From CBDEGK01 sp965237855 (GTDB lineage: Bacteria > Pseudomonadota > Gammaproteobacteria > Pseudomonadales > Halieaceae): a stretch of 64,000 nt of DNA. This document shows positions 1-9,280 of this stretch, piece by piece. The translations under genes and the position numbers were made by a program. Every line of letters begins with the position of its first letter. The first letter of the stretch is position 1. A model generated the notes under the pieces. It was given only the letters and a program-made list of their open reading frames with translations. It made no database searches and was not told where the DNA came from. The DNA lies in contig CBDEGK010000008.1 of the NCBI GenBank assembly GCA_965237855.1, forward strand, positions 1 through 64,000, written 5' to 3'.

Positions 1-405
1 TCTTTGACCCACTGCGGTGGATCGGAGGTCAGAGGCGTTTGCTCTTTGACCCACTGCGGTGGATCGGAGGTCAGAGGCGTTTGCTCTTTGACCCACTGCG
101 GTGGATCGGAGGTCAGAGGCGTTTGCTCTTTGACCCACTGCGGTGGATCGGAGGTCAGAGGCGTTTGCTCTTTGACCCACTGCGGTGGAACCGGTGCCAG
201 CGGCATTTGCGTTGTCACCATATGCGGCAGAACTGAGACCAGTGGCCTGCGCGTTTTCGCCTGTGGCTTGCGCATGAACCGAGTTGGCGGTGCTCATTGC
301 CAGCATTAAAACTACCGCGACGACAAAACCGATAGGGTTAAGTTTGTCAGATGCGGGGGGGGGGGGTGATTTAAATAAATGGATTTCATTACTATTAGAA
401 CGCAT
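1..405 (-). CDS. Trimeric autotransporter adhesin, 5' part of the upstream copy (runs off window)
   Basis: This is the first 135 codons of a second copy of the adhesin described at 3925-5877, and the visible part is identical to it. It shows the start codon, the tract of four prolines encoded by twelve C, the hydrophobic signal core and the 14-residue YadA-like head repeats (42-bp DNA repeats at 22-189). The gene continues leftwards out of the window, so I cannot tell whether this copy is complete. Its promoter side is shared with the IS256-family element that starts at 543. Confidence 0.85.
   Translation of the reverse strand, partial: MRSNSNEIHLFKSPPPPASDKLNPIGFVVAVVLMLAMSTANSVHAQATGENAQATGLSSAAYGDNANAAGTGSTAVGQRANASDLRSTAVGQRANASDLRSTAVGQRANASDLRSTAVGQRANASDLRSTAVGQR
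355..366. repeat. 12-base G/C homopolymer inside adhesin gene (upstream copy)
   Basis: Twelve consecutive G on the + strand encode codons 14-17 (Pro x4) of the minus-strand adhesin gene. A change of one base would shift the frame before the signal peptide. Same length as the tract at 5827-5838. Confidence 0.8.
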
Positions 406-609
406 GAGTATTTTCCTGTTACCAATGTAAATGGGGGAGTAGGGCTCGATCAGAAGTGGACCCTGAATTTGAGACAGTAGCGCAAGTGTATATCCTGAGG
501 TAATTTAAGTCACTGCAGGAGAAGATTATGAGACGTAAATAAGAGACTGTAACGAAATCTGTGTAACTGCCTATCATTAAACCCAGACATGGGTAAGGAT
601 AGGCAAACG

Positions 610-1631
610 ATGGATAAGAAAGAACTACAGGCGATCGCTCAGGCGGCCGCCAAAAACATCAAAACCGAAGACGACCTCAATGAGTTTCGGGCGATGCTCA
701 CCAAGATAACGGTTGAGACGGCGCTGAACGTGGAGTGTCCAAGTTTTTTAGAAATGTCACCTCTTAAATTTTTTAGAGATGTCACCTTTTCGAGGATATT
801 GGTTACTAAACAGCAGGGTTAGCCTGCCTGATATCCAAAGTCACCGACGCGGTGCTGGAGCAAGTGGTGGAGTGGCAATCTCGGCCCTTGGATGCGGTGT
901 ATCCCATTGTTTACCTGGACTGCATCGTCGTTAAAATCCGGCAGGACAAGAAGGTGATCAACAAGGCCTTCTACTTGGCCCTGGGCGTCAACATGGAGGG
1001 CCACAAGGAATTACTGGGATTGTGGCTATCCGAGAACGAGGGTGCCAAGTTTTGGCTGAACGTACTCACAGAGCTTCAGAATCGCGGTGTGAAGGATATT
1101 CTCATTGCCTGTGTCGATGGCCTGAAGGGCTTCCCCGATGCCATCAATACGGCCTTCCCGGAGACACAGATCCAGCTCTGCATTGTTCACATGGTCCGCA
1201 ACTCGGTGAAGTACGTGCCCTGGAAAGACTATAAGGCGGTCACTGCTGACTTGAAGCAGATTTACCAGTCCGCTACTGAGGAAGAAGCCCTGCTGGCACT
1301 GGATAGCTTCTCCGAGCGGTGGGACGACAATTATCCGCAGATCAGCCGTTCCTGGCGTGCCCACTGGCACAACCTCAACACCTTGTTCGGCTACCCGGAA
1401 GACATCCGCAAAGCCATCTACACGACCAATGCCATTGAATCGCTGAACAGTGTTATCCGCAAGGTCATCAAAAAGCGGAAGCTGTTCCCGACCGATGACT
1501 CGGCCAAGAAGGTCATCTACCTGGCGATCCAGGCCGCGTCAAAAAAGTGGACCATGCCGATCCGCAATTGGAAACCGGCACTGAATAGATTTATGATCGA
1601 GTTCGAAGACCGCCTGGCGGATTATGTTTAA
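610..1631 (+). pseudogene. IS256-family (mutator type) transposase, internally deleted, copy 1
   Basis: The N-terminal piece (about 42 residues, starting MDKKELQAIAQ) and the C-terminal 255 or so residues of a mutator-family DDE transposase are present, but roughly 100 residues between them are missing. The C-terminal piece keeps candidate catalytic residues in VYLDCIVVK, ACVDGLKGF and TTNAIESLN. The scar between the halves (736-787) has two 19-base direct repeats differing at one base with a 25-base period. It begins TGTCC and looks like the subterminal repeats of an IS21-type end. The same lesion is in copy 2, so it predates the duplication. Confidence 0.85.
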
Positions 1632-1643
1632 CCCTGGCAGTTA

Positions 1644-3808
1644 GTCGGATAAGAGAGTGGCATTGCTGCCACTCCCTCTCCTAAGAACCGTGCATGCGGA
1701 TTTCCCAGCACACGGCTCAAGCCCTTAAAAAGTCGTTGGAAAACGACCCGGTAGTCCACGGCGGTACCATGGCAACTCTCCGCACTCTACTCTCAAAGTA
1801 AGCAAAGTACGCTGGATCATACGGAGTTGCCGCTGCGATTAATTGTCGATGTCGGCGAATGGGCGTGTCAGATGCCTGAATCAAAGATAAATCCTTGAAA
1901 ACACCGTCCTTCCCCACAAAAGGGGCGTGGAAGTTCCATTTGCGCTTCCAGTGACCAGCGAAGTACTTCCTGTACCTCCAACTCGCTGATTTATTGGGAT
2001 GACGCCGACGACTCCATTTCCACACTGCCCAGAAGGTCACGTAATCAACAAATCCGAAGGCGCGCTTGGCGACTACATGGCGGTAGTAATTAACCCAACC
2101 ACGTATTTTCTGATTGAGCCGACGGATCAGCCCTATCGTAGGTACGCCAACGCTACGCTTGATCTCCTCACGAATCCCGTGCAGGAAAGACTTGATACTG
2201 CTCTTACTGGGTTTAATCAACAGCTTACGCCCATATTTGCGGACGTTGAAACCCAGAAAATCGAATCCTTCATCCACTGAGGTTATCAGCGTTTTCTCTT
2301 CCGATAGGGGCAAGCCTCTTTCTGCCAAAAATACTTCTATGACGGGCTTAATGCGGTGCTCAAGTATTTCTCTCGAAACACCCGTAACCACAAAATCATC
2401 CGCATACCTGATAACATGGACTTTGTCCGATGGCTTGGTTATGCGTGCTACCACATCTTCCAGCCCATCGAGTGCCATATTGGACAGGCATGGTGAGATG
2501 ACGCCGCCTTGAGGCGTTCCTGCCAGAGTGGGAAAGAGTGTCCTACCTTCGAAATAGCCCGATGCCAGCCATTGTTGCAACACCTTCCGTTCCATTGGAA
2601 TGTGCTCATACAGCCAGCCGTGATCGATATTATCAAAGCAACCCTTGATATCCCCCTCAAGTATCCACTGCGCACTTGTTTTCTTGCACAGAACGTTGAA
2701 ACACCGTTCAACAGCATCGGCGGTGAATCGTCCCGGTCTAAACCCATAGGAATGGATATCAGCCCGAGTTTCTGCCACCGGTTCCAGCGCCATCAAATAA
2801 AGTGCCTGCATCGCCCGGTCATGCATGACCGGGAGACCAAGGGGACGTTTCTTCCCGTTCTTCTTGGGAATGTAGATACGTCTCAGGGGTAAAGCCCGAT
2901 AACCTCGACTGGTCAGAGCCAACGCAGCTAACCATTTCTGGTTCGGTAGTCGCCAGATCGTGCCATCCACACCTGGGGTGTGGCGACCTCGATTTTGTGT
3001 CACCCGTCTTACCGCCAAGAGCTTGGCAGAGTGACTATGGGAGAGGAGCCGTTGCAGCGTTTTCACTTTACCCCAGCGTCCTTCCCGAACTGCCTTGGCA
3101 ATACGAACCTGAAGTCGACGTACGTGACTCTCCGTGGCTTTCCAGTCTATGGAATTCCAGAGAGTTGTCGCTGAGGATGCACCGCCCGTGGGCGTCATTT
3201 GCCTTTCCTCATACTGTCGATTCCTCAAATGCTCTTGCCATTAAGGACCCGTCGGACGTGGGCTCCCCTTTCGGGTCGGGTAACATTCAAACCCTTATAC
3301 CAGCCATTACAGCCAGCCGCTCGCTTCTTCCGACATCCTATGCCTGCACGGTCATCAGCCCCCCTCGCGGGGGGCTTACCTTACGGAACCGTTCAGGGTT
3401 TCCACGTTCCACTTTCATGACAGATGATGGGTTAGGTCTCTCCTTTACACCGGTGACTCGTCGCCCACGATACCCAAACTGTGAGGGGGTATACCTGGTC
3501 ACTTACCGTTTTGGTCGGAGCTTATCAGCCTCTTTAGCTCCTCAAAGTTTTACGATGCTTGCAGAGATTCGCATGTGCTGACCGTACCATCGTCCCTAGC
3601 GCCGTTGCCGCCTTGAGGCTGGCAGTTTCGGTGATTACCTCGCGGCTCTCACCTCGGAATTCCTCGGCTACATTGTCTCCGGCGCTTTGTACCACAGCAT
3701 CACTGCTATCGCACAGCCGGGTAGGGAACCGTTGATGGGACAACGGGTTTCTTATCCATTACCTCCTTGATCGGATGAAACAATCACAAAAGCGACTTCG
3801 TGTCGCAC
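1644..3808 (-). mobile_element. Group II intron, copy 1
   Basis: On the minus strand the intron begins GTGCGACACG (the GUGYG consensus) and ends CCGAC. A typical 34-base domain V lies at 1685-1718 with a domain VI hairpin after it, and a reverse transcriptase gene lies between. The 3' exon is TAACTGCC, part of the IS256-family right repeat. The 5' exon ends TAATTCTGTG, which differs from the AAATCTGTG of copy 2 outside the last six bases. Confidence 0.88.
1717..3228 (-). CDS. ltrA: Group II intron reverse transcriptase/maturase, copy 1
   Basis: This 503-residue protein is identical to the one at 7189-8700, where the domains are described. It has the RT core with the YADD catalytic motif, a maturase (X) domain and no visible HNH endonuclease domain. 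It lies inside the intron on the same strand, and its stop codon runs into the first bases of domain V. The reading frame is intact, so the intron may still be able to splice and retrohome. Confidence 0.92.
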   Translation of the reverse strand: MRNRQYEERQMTPTGGASSATTLWNSIDWKATESHVRRLQVRIAKAVREGRWGKVKTLQRLLSHSHSAKLLAVRRVTQNRGRHTPGVDGTIWRLPNQKWLAALALTSRGYRALPLRRIYIPKKNGKKRPLGLPVMHDRAMQALYLMALEPVAETRADIHSYGFRPGRFTADAVERCFNVLCKKTSAQWILEGDIKGCFDNIDHGWLYEHIPMERKVLQQWLASGYFEGRTLFPTLAGTPQGGVISPCLSNMALDGLEDVVARITKPSDKVHVIRYADDFVVTGVSREILEHRIKPVIEVFLAERGLPLSEEKTLITSVDEGFDFLGFNVRKYGRKLLIKPSKSSIKSFLHGIREEIKRSVGVPTIGLIRRLNQKIRGWVNYYRHVVAKRAFGFVDYVTFWAVWKWSRRRHPNKSASWRYRKYFAGHWKRKWNFHAPFVGKDGVFKDLSLIQASDTPIRRHRQLIAAATPYDPAYFAYFESRVRRVAMVPPWTTGSFSNDFLRA

Positions 3809-3814
3809 CACAGA

Positions 3815-3924
3815 ATTAATTACAGTCTCGGGCGCTGTTTAGAGGCACCCTGCTCCCGACCAGAGAAAAGGTTACAGCATCGCCTTGTTGTGCCAACATT
3901 CAGCCGGTTTGTACAATACTCGCT
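3815..3924. other. Junction between left repeat copy and adhesin 3' end
   Basis: This 110-base stretch follows the left repeat copy and has no gene. It begins with an IS256-like inverted-repeat variant (3809-3829, ending TACAGTCTC) and runs to the adhesin stop codon at 3925. I see no strong terminator. Confidence 0.5.
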
Positions 3925-5877
3925 TTAGAACTCAAGAGTCGCCCCTATACGCGCACCGAAATCGCTTCTTCTGCTGGAGCCGTAACCAACACCGCCGTTG
4001 ACAGACAAGCGGTTATTGATGCGAGCCCCAAAAGAAAAGGCGACCGCGTTTTCGCCATTGTAGGTACCGGCGCCGATAGACAGATTCAGTTTTTTGCCTT
4101 GGGAAACCATTGGCGCCTGCATTGCCAGGGACAGCGCGATACCTGCTGACAGATCTGCTTCCAATTCGTCCACTTTGAGATCCAAATTATTGATCGCGGC
4201 AATATTCGAGTCAATCCGGGTGCCGAGAGCGGTGTCCGCCGTCATTCTGGCGGTTCTTTCCGTGCTGTCGGCACTGGTTCTGTCGGTCACTTCCTGGGCG
4301 AGATTGTCAGTTAAGATGACATCGGCATCCCCTCTGGCGGTTTCTTCATCGTCAATCCGTGTGCCGAGGGCGGTGTCCGCCGTCATTCTGGCGGTTCTTT
4401 CCGTGCTGTCGGCCCTGGTTCTGTCGGTCACTTCCTGGGCGAGATTGTCAGTTAAGATGACATCGGCATCCCCTCTGGCGGTTTCTTCATCGTCAATCCG
4501 GGTGCCGAGAGCGGTGTCCGCCGTCATTCTGGCGGTTCTTTCCGTGCTGTCGGCCCTGGTTCTGTCGGTCACTTCCTGGGCGAGATTGTCAGTTAAGATG
4601 ACATCGGCATCCCCTCTGGCGGTTTCTTCATCGTCAATCCGGGTGCCGAGAGCGGTGTCCGCCGTCATTCTGGCGGTTCTTTCCGTGCTGTCGGCACTGG
4701 TTCTGTCGGTCACTTCCTGGGCGAGATTGTCAGTTAAGATGACATCGGCATCCCCTCTGGCGGTTTCTTCATCGTCAATCCGGGTGCCGAGAGCGGTGTC
4801 CGCCGTCATTCTGGCGGTTCTTTCCGTGCTGTCGGCACTGGTTCTGTCGGTCACTTCCTGGGCGAGATTGTCAGTTAAGATGACATCGGCATCCCCTCTG
4901 GCGGTTTCTTCATCGTCAATCCGTGTGCCGAGGGCGGTGTCGGCGGCTTCGCGCTCGGCGGTCTCGACTTCTACGCTTCTTTCCACCGCATCAATGCGAT
5001 TAATATCTTCCAATTGATCGGCGGTTAATTGCGTGCCGTCTTGCCCGTCCGCGCCGGTGGCACCCGTTAAGCCTTGATCACCTTTATCGCCGGTCGCACC
5101 CGCCGTACCGGCAACGCCTTGTGCGCCTTGCGCCCCAGTTGCGCCGGGCGTGAGTTCAATGTTATCGATGCGTTGGCCTAGCGCGTCGTCGGCGGTTATG
5201 CGCGCGGTTTCTTCGGCTGAAATCGCGGCTTCATTTGCGGCAATATCCTCCGTAATCGCGCCGTCGCCTTTAAGTATCACTCCGGCAACGGTGGCTTTGA
5301 TATGGGTATCTTTACCAATCACTATTTCCTGCTCACCCGCGATAACCCCTTCCCCGATGGCGATGGCTTGGGTACCAGTGGCCTCTGCGCCTTGACCCAC
5401 TGCAGTGGATGCGGTGCCAGAGGCCTCTGCCTCTTGACCCACTACGGTGGATGCGGTGCCAGAGGCGTTTGCTCTTTGACCCACTGCGGTGGATCGGAGG
5501 TCAGAGGCGTTTGCTCTTTGACCCACTGCGGTGGATCGGAGGTCAGAGGCGTTTGCTCTTTGACCCACTGCGGTGGATCGGAGGTCAGAGGCGTTTGCTC
5601 TTTGACCCACTGCGGTGGATCGGAGGTCAGAGGCGTTTGCTCTTTGACCCACTGCGGTGGAACCGGTGCCAGCGGCATTTGCGTTGTCACCATATGCGGC
5701 AGAACTGAGACCAGTGGCCTGCGCGTTTTCGCCTGTGGCTTGCGCATGAACCGAGTTGGCGGTGCTCATTGCCAGCATTAAAACTACCGCGACGACAAAA
5801 CCGATAGGGTTAAGTTTGTCAGATGCGGGGGGGGGGGGTGATTTAAATAAATGGATTTCATTACTATTAGAACGCAT
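3925..5877 (-). CDS. Trimeric autotransporter adhesin (YadA-like) with collagen-like segment
   Basis: This 650-residue outer-membrane adhesin should form a trimer that anchors itself by a C-terminal beta-barrel and exposes a head and stalk for surface binding. Order: an N-terminal extension with Pro14-17, a signal core at 25-45 ending VHA, and YadA-like head repeats (four exact copies of STAVGQRANASDLR at 73-128, then degenerate ones to about 185). Then come thirteen Gly-x-y triplets at 245-283, a coiled-coil stalk of five 47-residue repeats at 318-552, and an anchor domain ending in Phe at about 590-650. AGGAAA lies just upstream of the ATG. The homopolymer at codons 14-17 suggests phase variation. 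Ligand and host are unknown; the fold is confident. Confidence 0.92.
   Translation of the reverse strand: MRSNSNEIHLFKSPPPPASDKLNPIGFVVAVVLMLAMSTANSVHAQATGENAQATGLSSAAYGDNANAAGTGSTAVGQRANASDLRSTAVGQRANASDLRSTAVGQRANASDLRSTAVGQRANASDLRSTAVGQRANASGTASTVVGQEAEASGTASTAVGQGAEATGTQAIAIGEGVIAGEQEIVIGKDTHIKATVAGVILKGDGAITEDIAANEAAISAEETARITADDALGQRIDNIELTPGATGAQGAQGVAGTAGATGDKGDQGLTGATGADGQDGTQLTADQLEDINRIDAVERSVEVETAEREAADTALGTRIDDEETARGDADVILTDNLAQEVTDRTSADSTERTARMTADTALGTRIDDEETARGDADVILTDNLAQEVTDRTSADSTERTARMTADTALGTRIDDEETARGDADVILTDNLAQEVTDRTRADSTERTARMTADTALGTRIDDEETARGDADVILTDNLAQEVTDRTRADSTERTARMTADTALGTRIDDEETARGDADVILTDNLAQEVTDRTSADSTERTARMTADTALGTRIDSNIAAINNLDLKVDELEADLSAGIALSLAMQAPMVSQGKKLNLSIGAGTYNGENAVAFSFGARINNRLSVNGGVGYGSSRRSDFGARIGATLEF
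4222..4926 (-). repeat. Five 141-bp tandem repeats encoding the adhesin stalk
   Basis: Exactly five 141-base units encode 47-residue coiled-coil segments starting TRIDDEETARGDAD. Units differ only at a few bases (for example Ser/Arg in DRTSAD versus DRTRAD). Near identity and an in-frame period mean recombination could lengthen or shorten the stalk without breaking the frame. Confidence 0.95.
5494..5661 (-). repeat. 42-bp tandem repeats encoding the adhesin head
   Basis: Four near-identical 42-base units encode the 14-residue head repeat STAVGQRANASDLR, followed by degenerate units toward the stalk. The matching repeats of the upstream copy are at 22-189. Confidence 0.92.
5827..5838. repeat. 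12-base G/C homopolymer inside adhesin gene
   Basis: Twelve C in the sense strand encode Pro14-Pro17, upstream of the signal-peptide core. Slipped-strand changes to 11 or 13 would frameshift the whole adhesin. I see no alternative start between the tract and the signal core that would rescue a complete signal peptide. Confidence 0.8.
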
Positions 5878-6014
5878 GAGTATTTTCCTGTTACCAATGT
5901 AAATGGGGGAGTAGGGCTCGATCAGAAGTGGACCCTGAATTTGAGACAGTAGCGCAAGTGTATATCCTGAGGTAATTTAAGTCACTGCAGGAGAAGATTA
6001 TGAGACGTAAATAA
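5878..6014 (+). other. Adhesin promoter side with truncated gene start
   Basis: This 137-base region lies between the adhesin start codon and the IS. On the + strand a good ribosome-binding site (AGGAG) precedes a start at 6000 that reads Met-Arg-Arg-Lys-stop, and the IS inverted repeat begins at 6015. It looks like the front of another gene cut by the IS, possibly an IS3-type orfA, but the fragment is too short to identify. The same region occurs at 406-542. Confidence 0.35.
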
Positions 6015-6081
6015 GAGACTGTAACGAAATCTGTGTAACTGCCTATCATTAAACCCAGACATGGGTAAGGATAGGCAAACG

Positions 6082-7103
6082 ATGGATAAGAAAGAACTAC
6101 AGGCGATCGCTCAGGCGGCCGCCAAAAACATCAAAACCGAAGACGACCTCAATGAGTTTCGGGCGATGCTCACCAAGATAACGGTTGAGACGGCGCTGAA
6201 CGTGGAGTGTCCAAGTTTTTTAGAAATGTCACCTCTTAAATTTTTTAGAGATGTCACCTTTTCGAGGATATTGGTTACTAAACAGCAGGGTTAGCCTGCC
6301 TGATATCCAAAGTCACCGACGCGGTGCTGGAGCAAGTGGTGGAGTGGCAATCTCGGCCCTTGGATGCGGTGTATCCCATTGTTTACCTGGACTGCATCGT
6401 CGTTAAAATCCGGCAGGACAAGAAGGTGATCAACAAGGCCTTCTACTTGGCCCTGGGCGTCAACATGGAGGGCCACAAGGAATTACTGGGATTGTGGCTA
6501 TCCGAGAACGAGGGTGCCAAGTTTTGGCTGAACGTACTCACAGAGCTTCAGAATCGCGGTGTGAAGGATATTCTCATTGCCTGTGTCGATGGCCTGAAGG
6601 GCTTCCCCGATGCCATCAATACGGCCTTCCCGGAGACACAGATCCAGCTCTGCATTGTTCACATGGTCCGCAACTCGGTGAAGTACGTGCCCTGGAAAGA
6701 CTATAAGGCGGTCACTGCTGACTTGAAGCAGATTTACCAGTCCGCTACTGAGGAAGAAGCCCTGCTGGCACTGGATAGCTTCTCCGAGCGGTGGGACGAC
6801 AATTATCCGCAGATCAGCCGTTCCTGGCGTGCCCACTGGCACAACCTCAACACCTTGTTCGGCTACCCGGAAGACATCCGCAAAGCCATCTACACGACCA
6901 ATGCCATTGAATCGCTGAACAGTGTTATCCGCAAGGTCATCAAAAAGCGGAAGCTGTTCCCGACCGATGACTCGGCCAAGAAGGTCATCTACCTGGCGAT
7001 CCAGGCCGCGTCAAAAAAGTGGACCATGCCGATCCGCAATTGGAAACCGGCACTGAATAGATTTATGATCGAGTTCGAAGACCGCCTGGCGGATTATGTT
7101 TAA
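6082..7103 (+). pseudogene. IS256-family (mutator type) transposase, internally deleted, copy 2
   Basis: This copy appears identical to the broken transposase at 610-1631. It has an N-terminal piece, a scar at 6208-6259 with two 19-base direct repeats, and a C-terminal piece from about 6324 that retains the mutator-type DDE core and ends ten residues after IEFEDR-like sequence. Because roughly 100 residues are missing and the frames do not join, no full transposase can be made. Transposition would need a related enzyme supplied in trans, and the right end is interrupted anyway. Confidence 0.88.
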
Positions 7104-7115
7104 CCCTGGCAGTTA

Positions 7116-9280
7116 GTCGGATAAGAGAGTGGCATTGCTGCCACTCCCTCTCCTAAGAACCGTGCATGCGGATTTCCCAGCACACGGCTCAAGCCCTTAA
7201 AAAGTCGTTGGAAAACGACCCGGTAGTCCACGGCGGTACCATGGCAACTCTCCGCACTCTACTCTCAAAGTAAGCAAAGTACGCTGGATCATACGGAGTT
7301 GCCGCTGCGATTAATTGTCGATGTCGGCGAATGGGCGTGTCAGATGCCTGAATCAAAGATAAATCCTTGAAAACACCGTCCTTCCCCACAAAAGGGGCGT
7401 GGAAGTTCCATTTGCGCTTCCAGTGACCAGCGAAGTACTTCCTGTACCTCCAACTCGCTGATTTATTGGGATGACGCCGACGACTCCATTTCCACACTGC
7501 CCAGAAGGTCACGTAATCAACAAATCCGAAGGCGCGCTTGGCGACTACATGGCGGTAGTAATTAACCCAACCACGTATTTTCTGATTGAGCCGACGGATC
7601 AGCCCTATCGTAGGTACGCCAACGCTACGCTTGATCTCCTCACGAATCCCGTGCAGGAAAGACTTGATACTGCTCTTACTGGGTTTAATCAACAGCTTAC
7701 GCCCATATTTGCGGACGTTGAAACCCAGAAAATCGAATCCTTCATCCACTGAGGTTATCAGCGTTTTCTCTTCCGATAGGGGCAAGCCTCTTTCTGCCAA
7801 AAATACTTCTATGACGGGCTTAATGCGGTGCTCAAGTATTTCTCTCGAAACACCCGTAACCACAAAATCATCCGCATACCTGATAACATGGACTTTGTCC
7901 GATGGCTTGGTTATGCGTGCTACCACATCTTCCAGCCCATCGAGTGCCATATTGGACAGGCATGGTGAGATGACGCCGCCTTGAGGCGTTCCTGCCAGAG
8001 TGGGAAAGAGTGTCCTACCTTCGAAATAGCCCGATGCCAGCCATTGTTGCAACACCTTCCGTTCCATTGGAATGTGCTCATACAGCCAGCCGTGATCGAT
8101 ATTATCAAAGCAACCCTTGATATCCCCCTCAAGTATCCACTGCGCACTTGTTTTCTTGCACAGAACGTTGAAACACCGTTCAACAGCATCGGCGGTGAAT
8201 CGTCCCGGTCTAAACCCATAGGAATGGATATCAGCCCGAGTTTCTGCCACCGGTTCCAGCGCCATCAAATAAAGTGCCTGCATCGCCCGGTCATGCATGA
8301 CCGGGAGACCAAGGGGACGTTTCTTCCCGTTCTTCTTGGGAATGTAGATACGTCTCAGGGGTAAAGCCCGATAACCTCGACTGGTCAGAGCCAACGCAGC
8401 TAACCATTTCTGGTTCGGTAGTCGCCAGATCGTGCCATCCACACCTGGGGTGTGGCGACCTCGATTTTGTGTCACCCGTCTTACCGCCAAGAGCTTGGCA
8501 GAGTGACTATGGGAGAGGAGCCGTTGCAGCGTTTTCACTTTACCCCAGCGTCCTTCCCGAACTGCCTTGGCAATACGAACCTGAAGTCGACGTACGTGAC
8601 TCTCCGTGGCTTTCCAGTCTATGGAATTCCAGAGAGTTGTCGCTGAGGATGCACCGCCCGTGGGCGTCATTTGCCTTTCCTCATACTGTCGATTCCTCAA
8701 ATGCTCTTGCCATTAAGGACCCGTCGGACGTGGGCTCCCCTTTCGGGTCGGGTAACATTCAAACCCTTATACCAGCCATTACAGCCAGCCGCTCGCTTCT
8801 TCCGACATCCTATGCCTGCACGGTCATCAGCCCCCCTCGCGGGGGGCTTACCTTACGGAACCGTTCAGGGTTTCCACGTTCCACTTTCATGACAGATGAT
8901 GGGTTAGGTCTCTCCTTTACACCGGTGACTCGTCGCCCACGATACCCAAACTGTGAGGGGGTATACCTGGTCACTTACCGTTTTGGTCGGAGCTTATCAG
9001 CCTCTTTAGCTCCTCAAAGTTTTACGATGCTTGCAGAGATTCGCATGTGCTGACCGTACCATCGTCCCTAGCGCCGTTGCCGCCTTGAGGCTGGCAGTTT
9101 CGGTGATTACCTCGCGGCTCTCACCTCGGAATTCCTCGGCTACATTGTCTCCGGCGCTTTGTACCACAGCATCACTGCTATCGCACAGCCGGGTAGGGAA
9201 CCGTTGATGGGACAACGGGTTTCTTATCCATTACCTCCTTGATCGGATGAAACAATCACAAAAGCGACTTCGTGTCGCAC
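7116..9280 (-). mobile_element. Group II intron, copy 2
   Basis: The intron is 2165 bp. It starts GTGCGACACG at 9280 on the minus strand and ends CCGAC at 7116. Domain V is 7157-7190 (RNA starts GAGCCGUG and ends GCACGGUUC), and the following hairpin 7122-7150 is domain VI. The 5' exon ends AAATCTGTG and the 3' exon begins TAACTGCC. A possible EBS1 complementary to CTGTG lies near 8951-8955. The intron is antisense to the transposase, so it would splice from a transcript entering from the antitoxin side. Confidence 0.92.
7189..8700 (-). CDS. ltrA: Group II intron reverse transcriptase/maturase, copy 2
   Basis: This protein helps the intron RNA fold and splice and copies it into DNA during retrohoming. 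Its 503 residues show the RT fingers-palm with IPKKNGKKRPLGLP, SYGFRPGR, the GTPQGGVISPCLSN segment and catalytic YADD in VIRYADDFVV. A maturase domain contains RGWVNYYRHV, and a basic tail follows. I see no zinc-binding HNH endonuclease motif, so target priming may use a nascent DNA strand at replication, as in endonuclease-less introns. The start at 8700 leaves about 580 bases for domains I-III. The stop overlaps domain V. Confidence 0.95.
   Translation of the reverse strand: MRNRQYEERQMTPTGGASSATTLWNSIDWKATESHVRRLQVRIAKAVREGRWGKVKTLQRLLSHSHSAKLLAVRRVTQNRGRHTPGVDGTIWRLPNQKWLAALALTSRGYRALPLRRIYIPKKNGKKRPLGLPVMHDRAMQALYLMALEPVAETRADIHSYGFRPGRFTADAVERCFNVLCKKTSAQWILEGDIKGCFDNIDHGWLYEHIPMERKVLQQWLASGYFEGRTLFPTLAGTPQGGVISPCLSNMALDGLEDVVARITKPSDKVHVIRYADDFVVTGVSREILEHRIKPVIEVFLAERGLPLSEEKTLITSVDEGFDFLGFNVRKYGRKLLIKPSKSSIKSFLHGIREEIKRSVGVPTIGLIRRLNQKIRGWVNYYRHVVAKRAFGFVDYVTFWAVWKWSRRRHPNKSASWRYRKYFAGHWKRKWNFHAPFVGKDGVFKDLSLIQASDTPIRRHRQLIAAATPYDPAYFAYFESRVRRVAMVPPWTTGSFSNDFLRA

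Larger units (their letters stand above)
1..3814. repeat. Long direct repeat, left copy
   Basis: This segment matches 5473-9286 at a fixed offset of 5472 bases; every encoded protein I compared is identical between the copies. It holds the 5' end of the adhesin gene, the IS256-family element and its group II intron. Identity stops six bases beyond the intron's 5' boundary (3808/9280), where the two flanks diverge. The left limit lies outside the window, so the true unit length and copy number are unknown. The layout fits a tandem duplication with unit 3815-9286. Confidence 0.95.
543..3829 (+). mobile_element. IS256-family element with group II intron in its right inverted repeat, copy 1
   Basis: The left terminal inverted repeat is 543-571 (starts GAGACTGTAACG). 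A decayed mutator-type transposase follows, then 8 bases of the right repeat, then the intron at 1644-3808. The outer right-repeat part at 3809-3829 differs from the left repeat at three of 21 positions, unlike copy 2 where it matches exactly. No target-site duplication is visible. The element cannot move by its own transposase because that gene is broken. Confidence 0.75.

Noticed and set aside
2448..2747. Second protein in the intron antisense to or overlapping the RT
   Set aside because: The alternative frames carry no motif; the RT frame explains the sequence.
4094..5017. 307-residue plus-strand frame opposite the adhesin stalk
   Set aside because: Mirror image of the 141-bp repeats; the minus strand encodes a coherent autotransporter.
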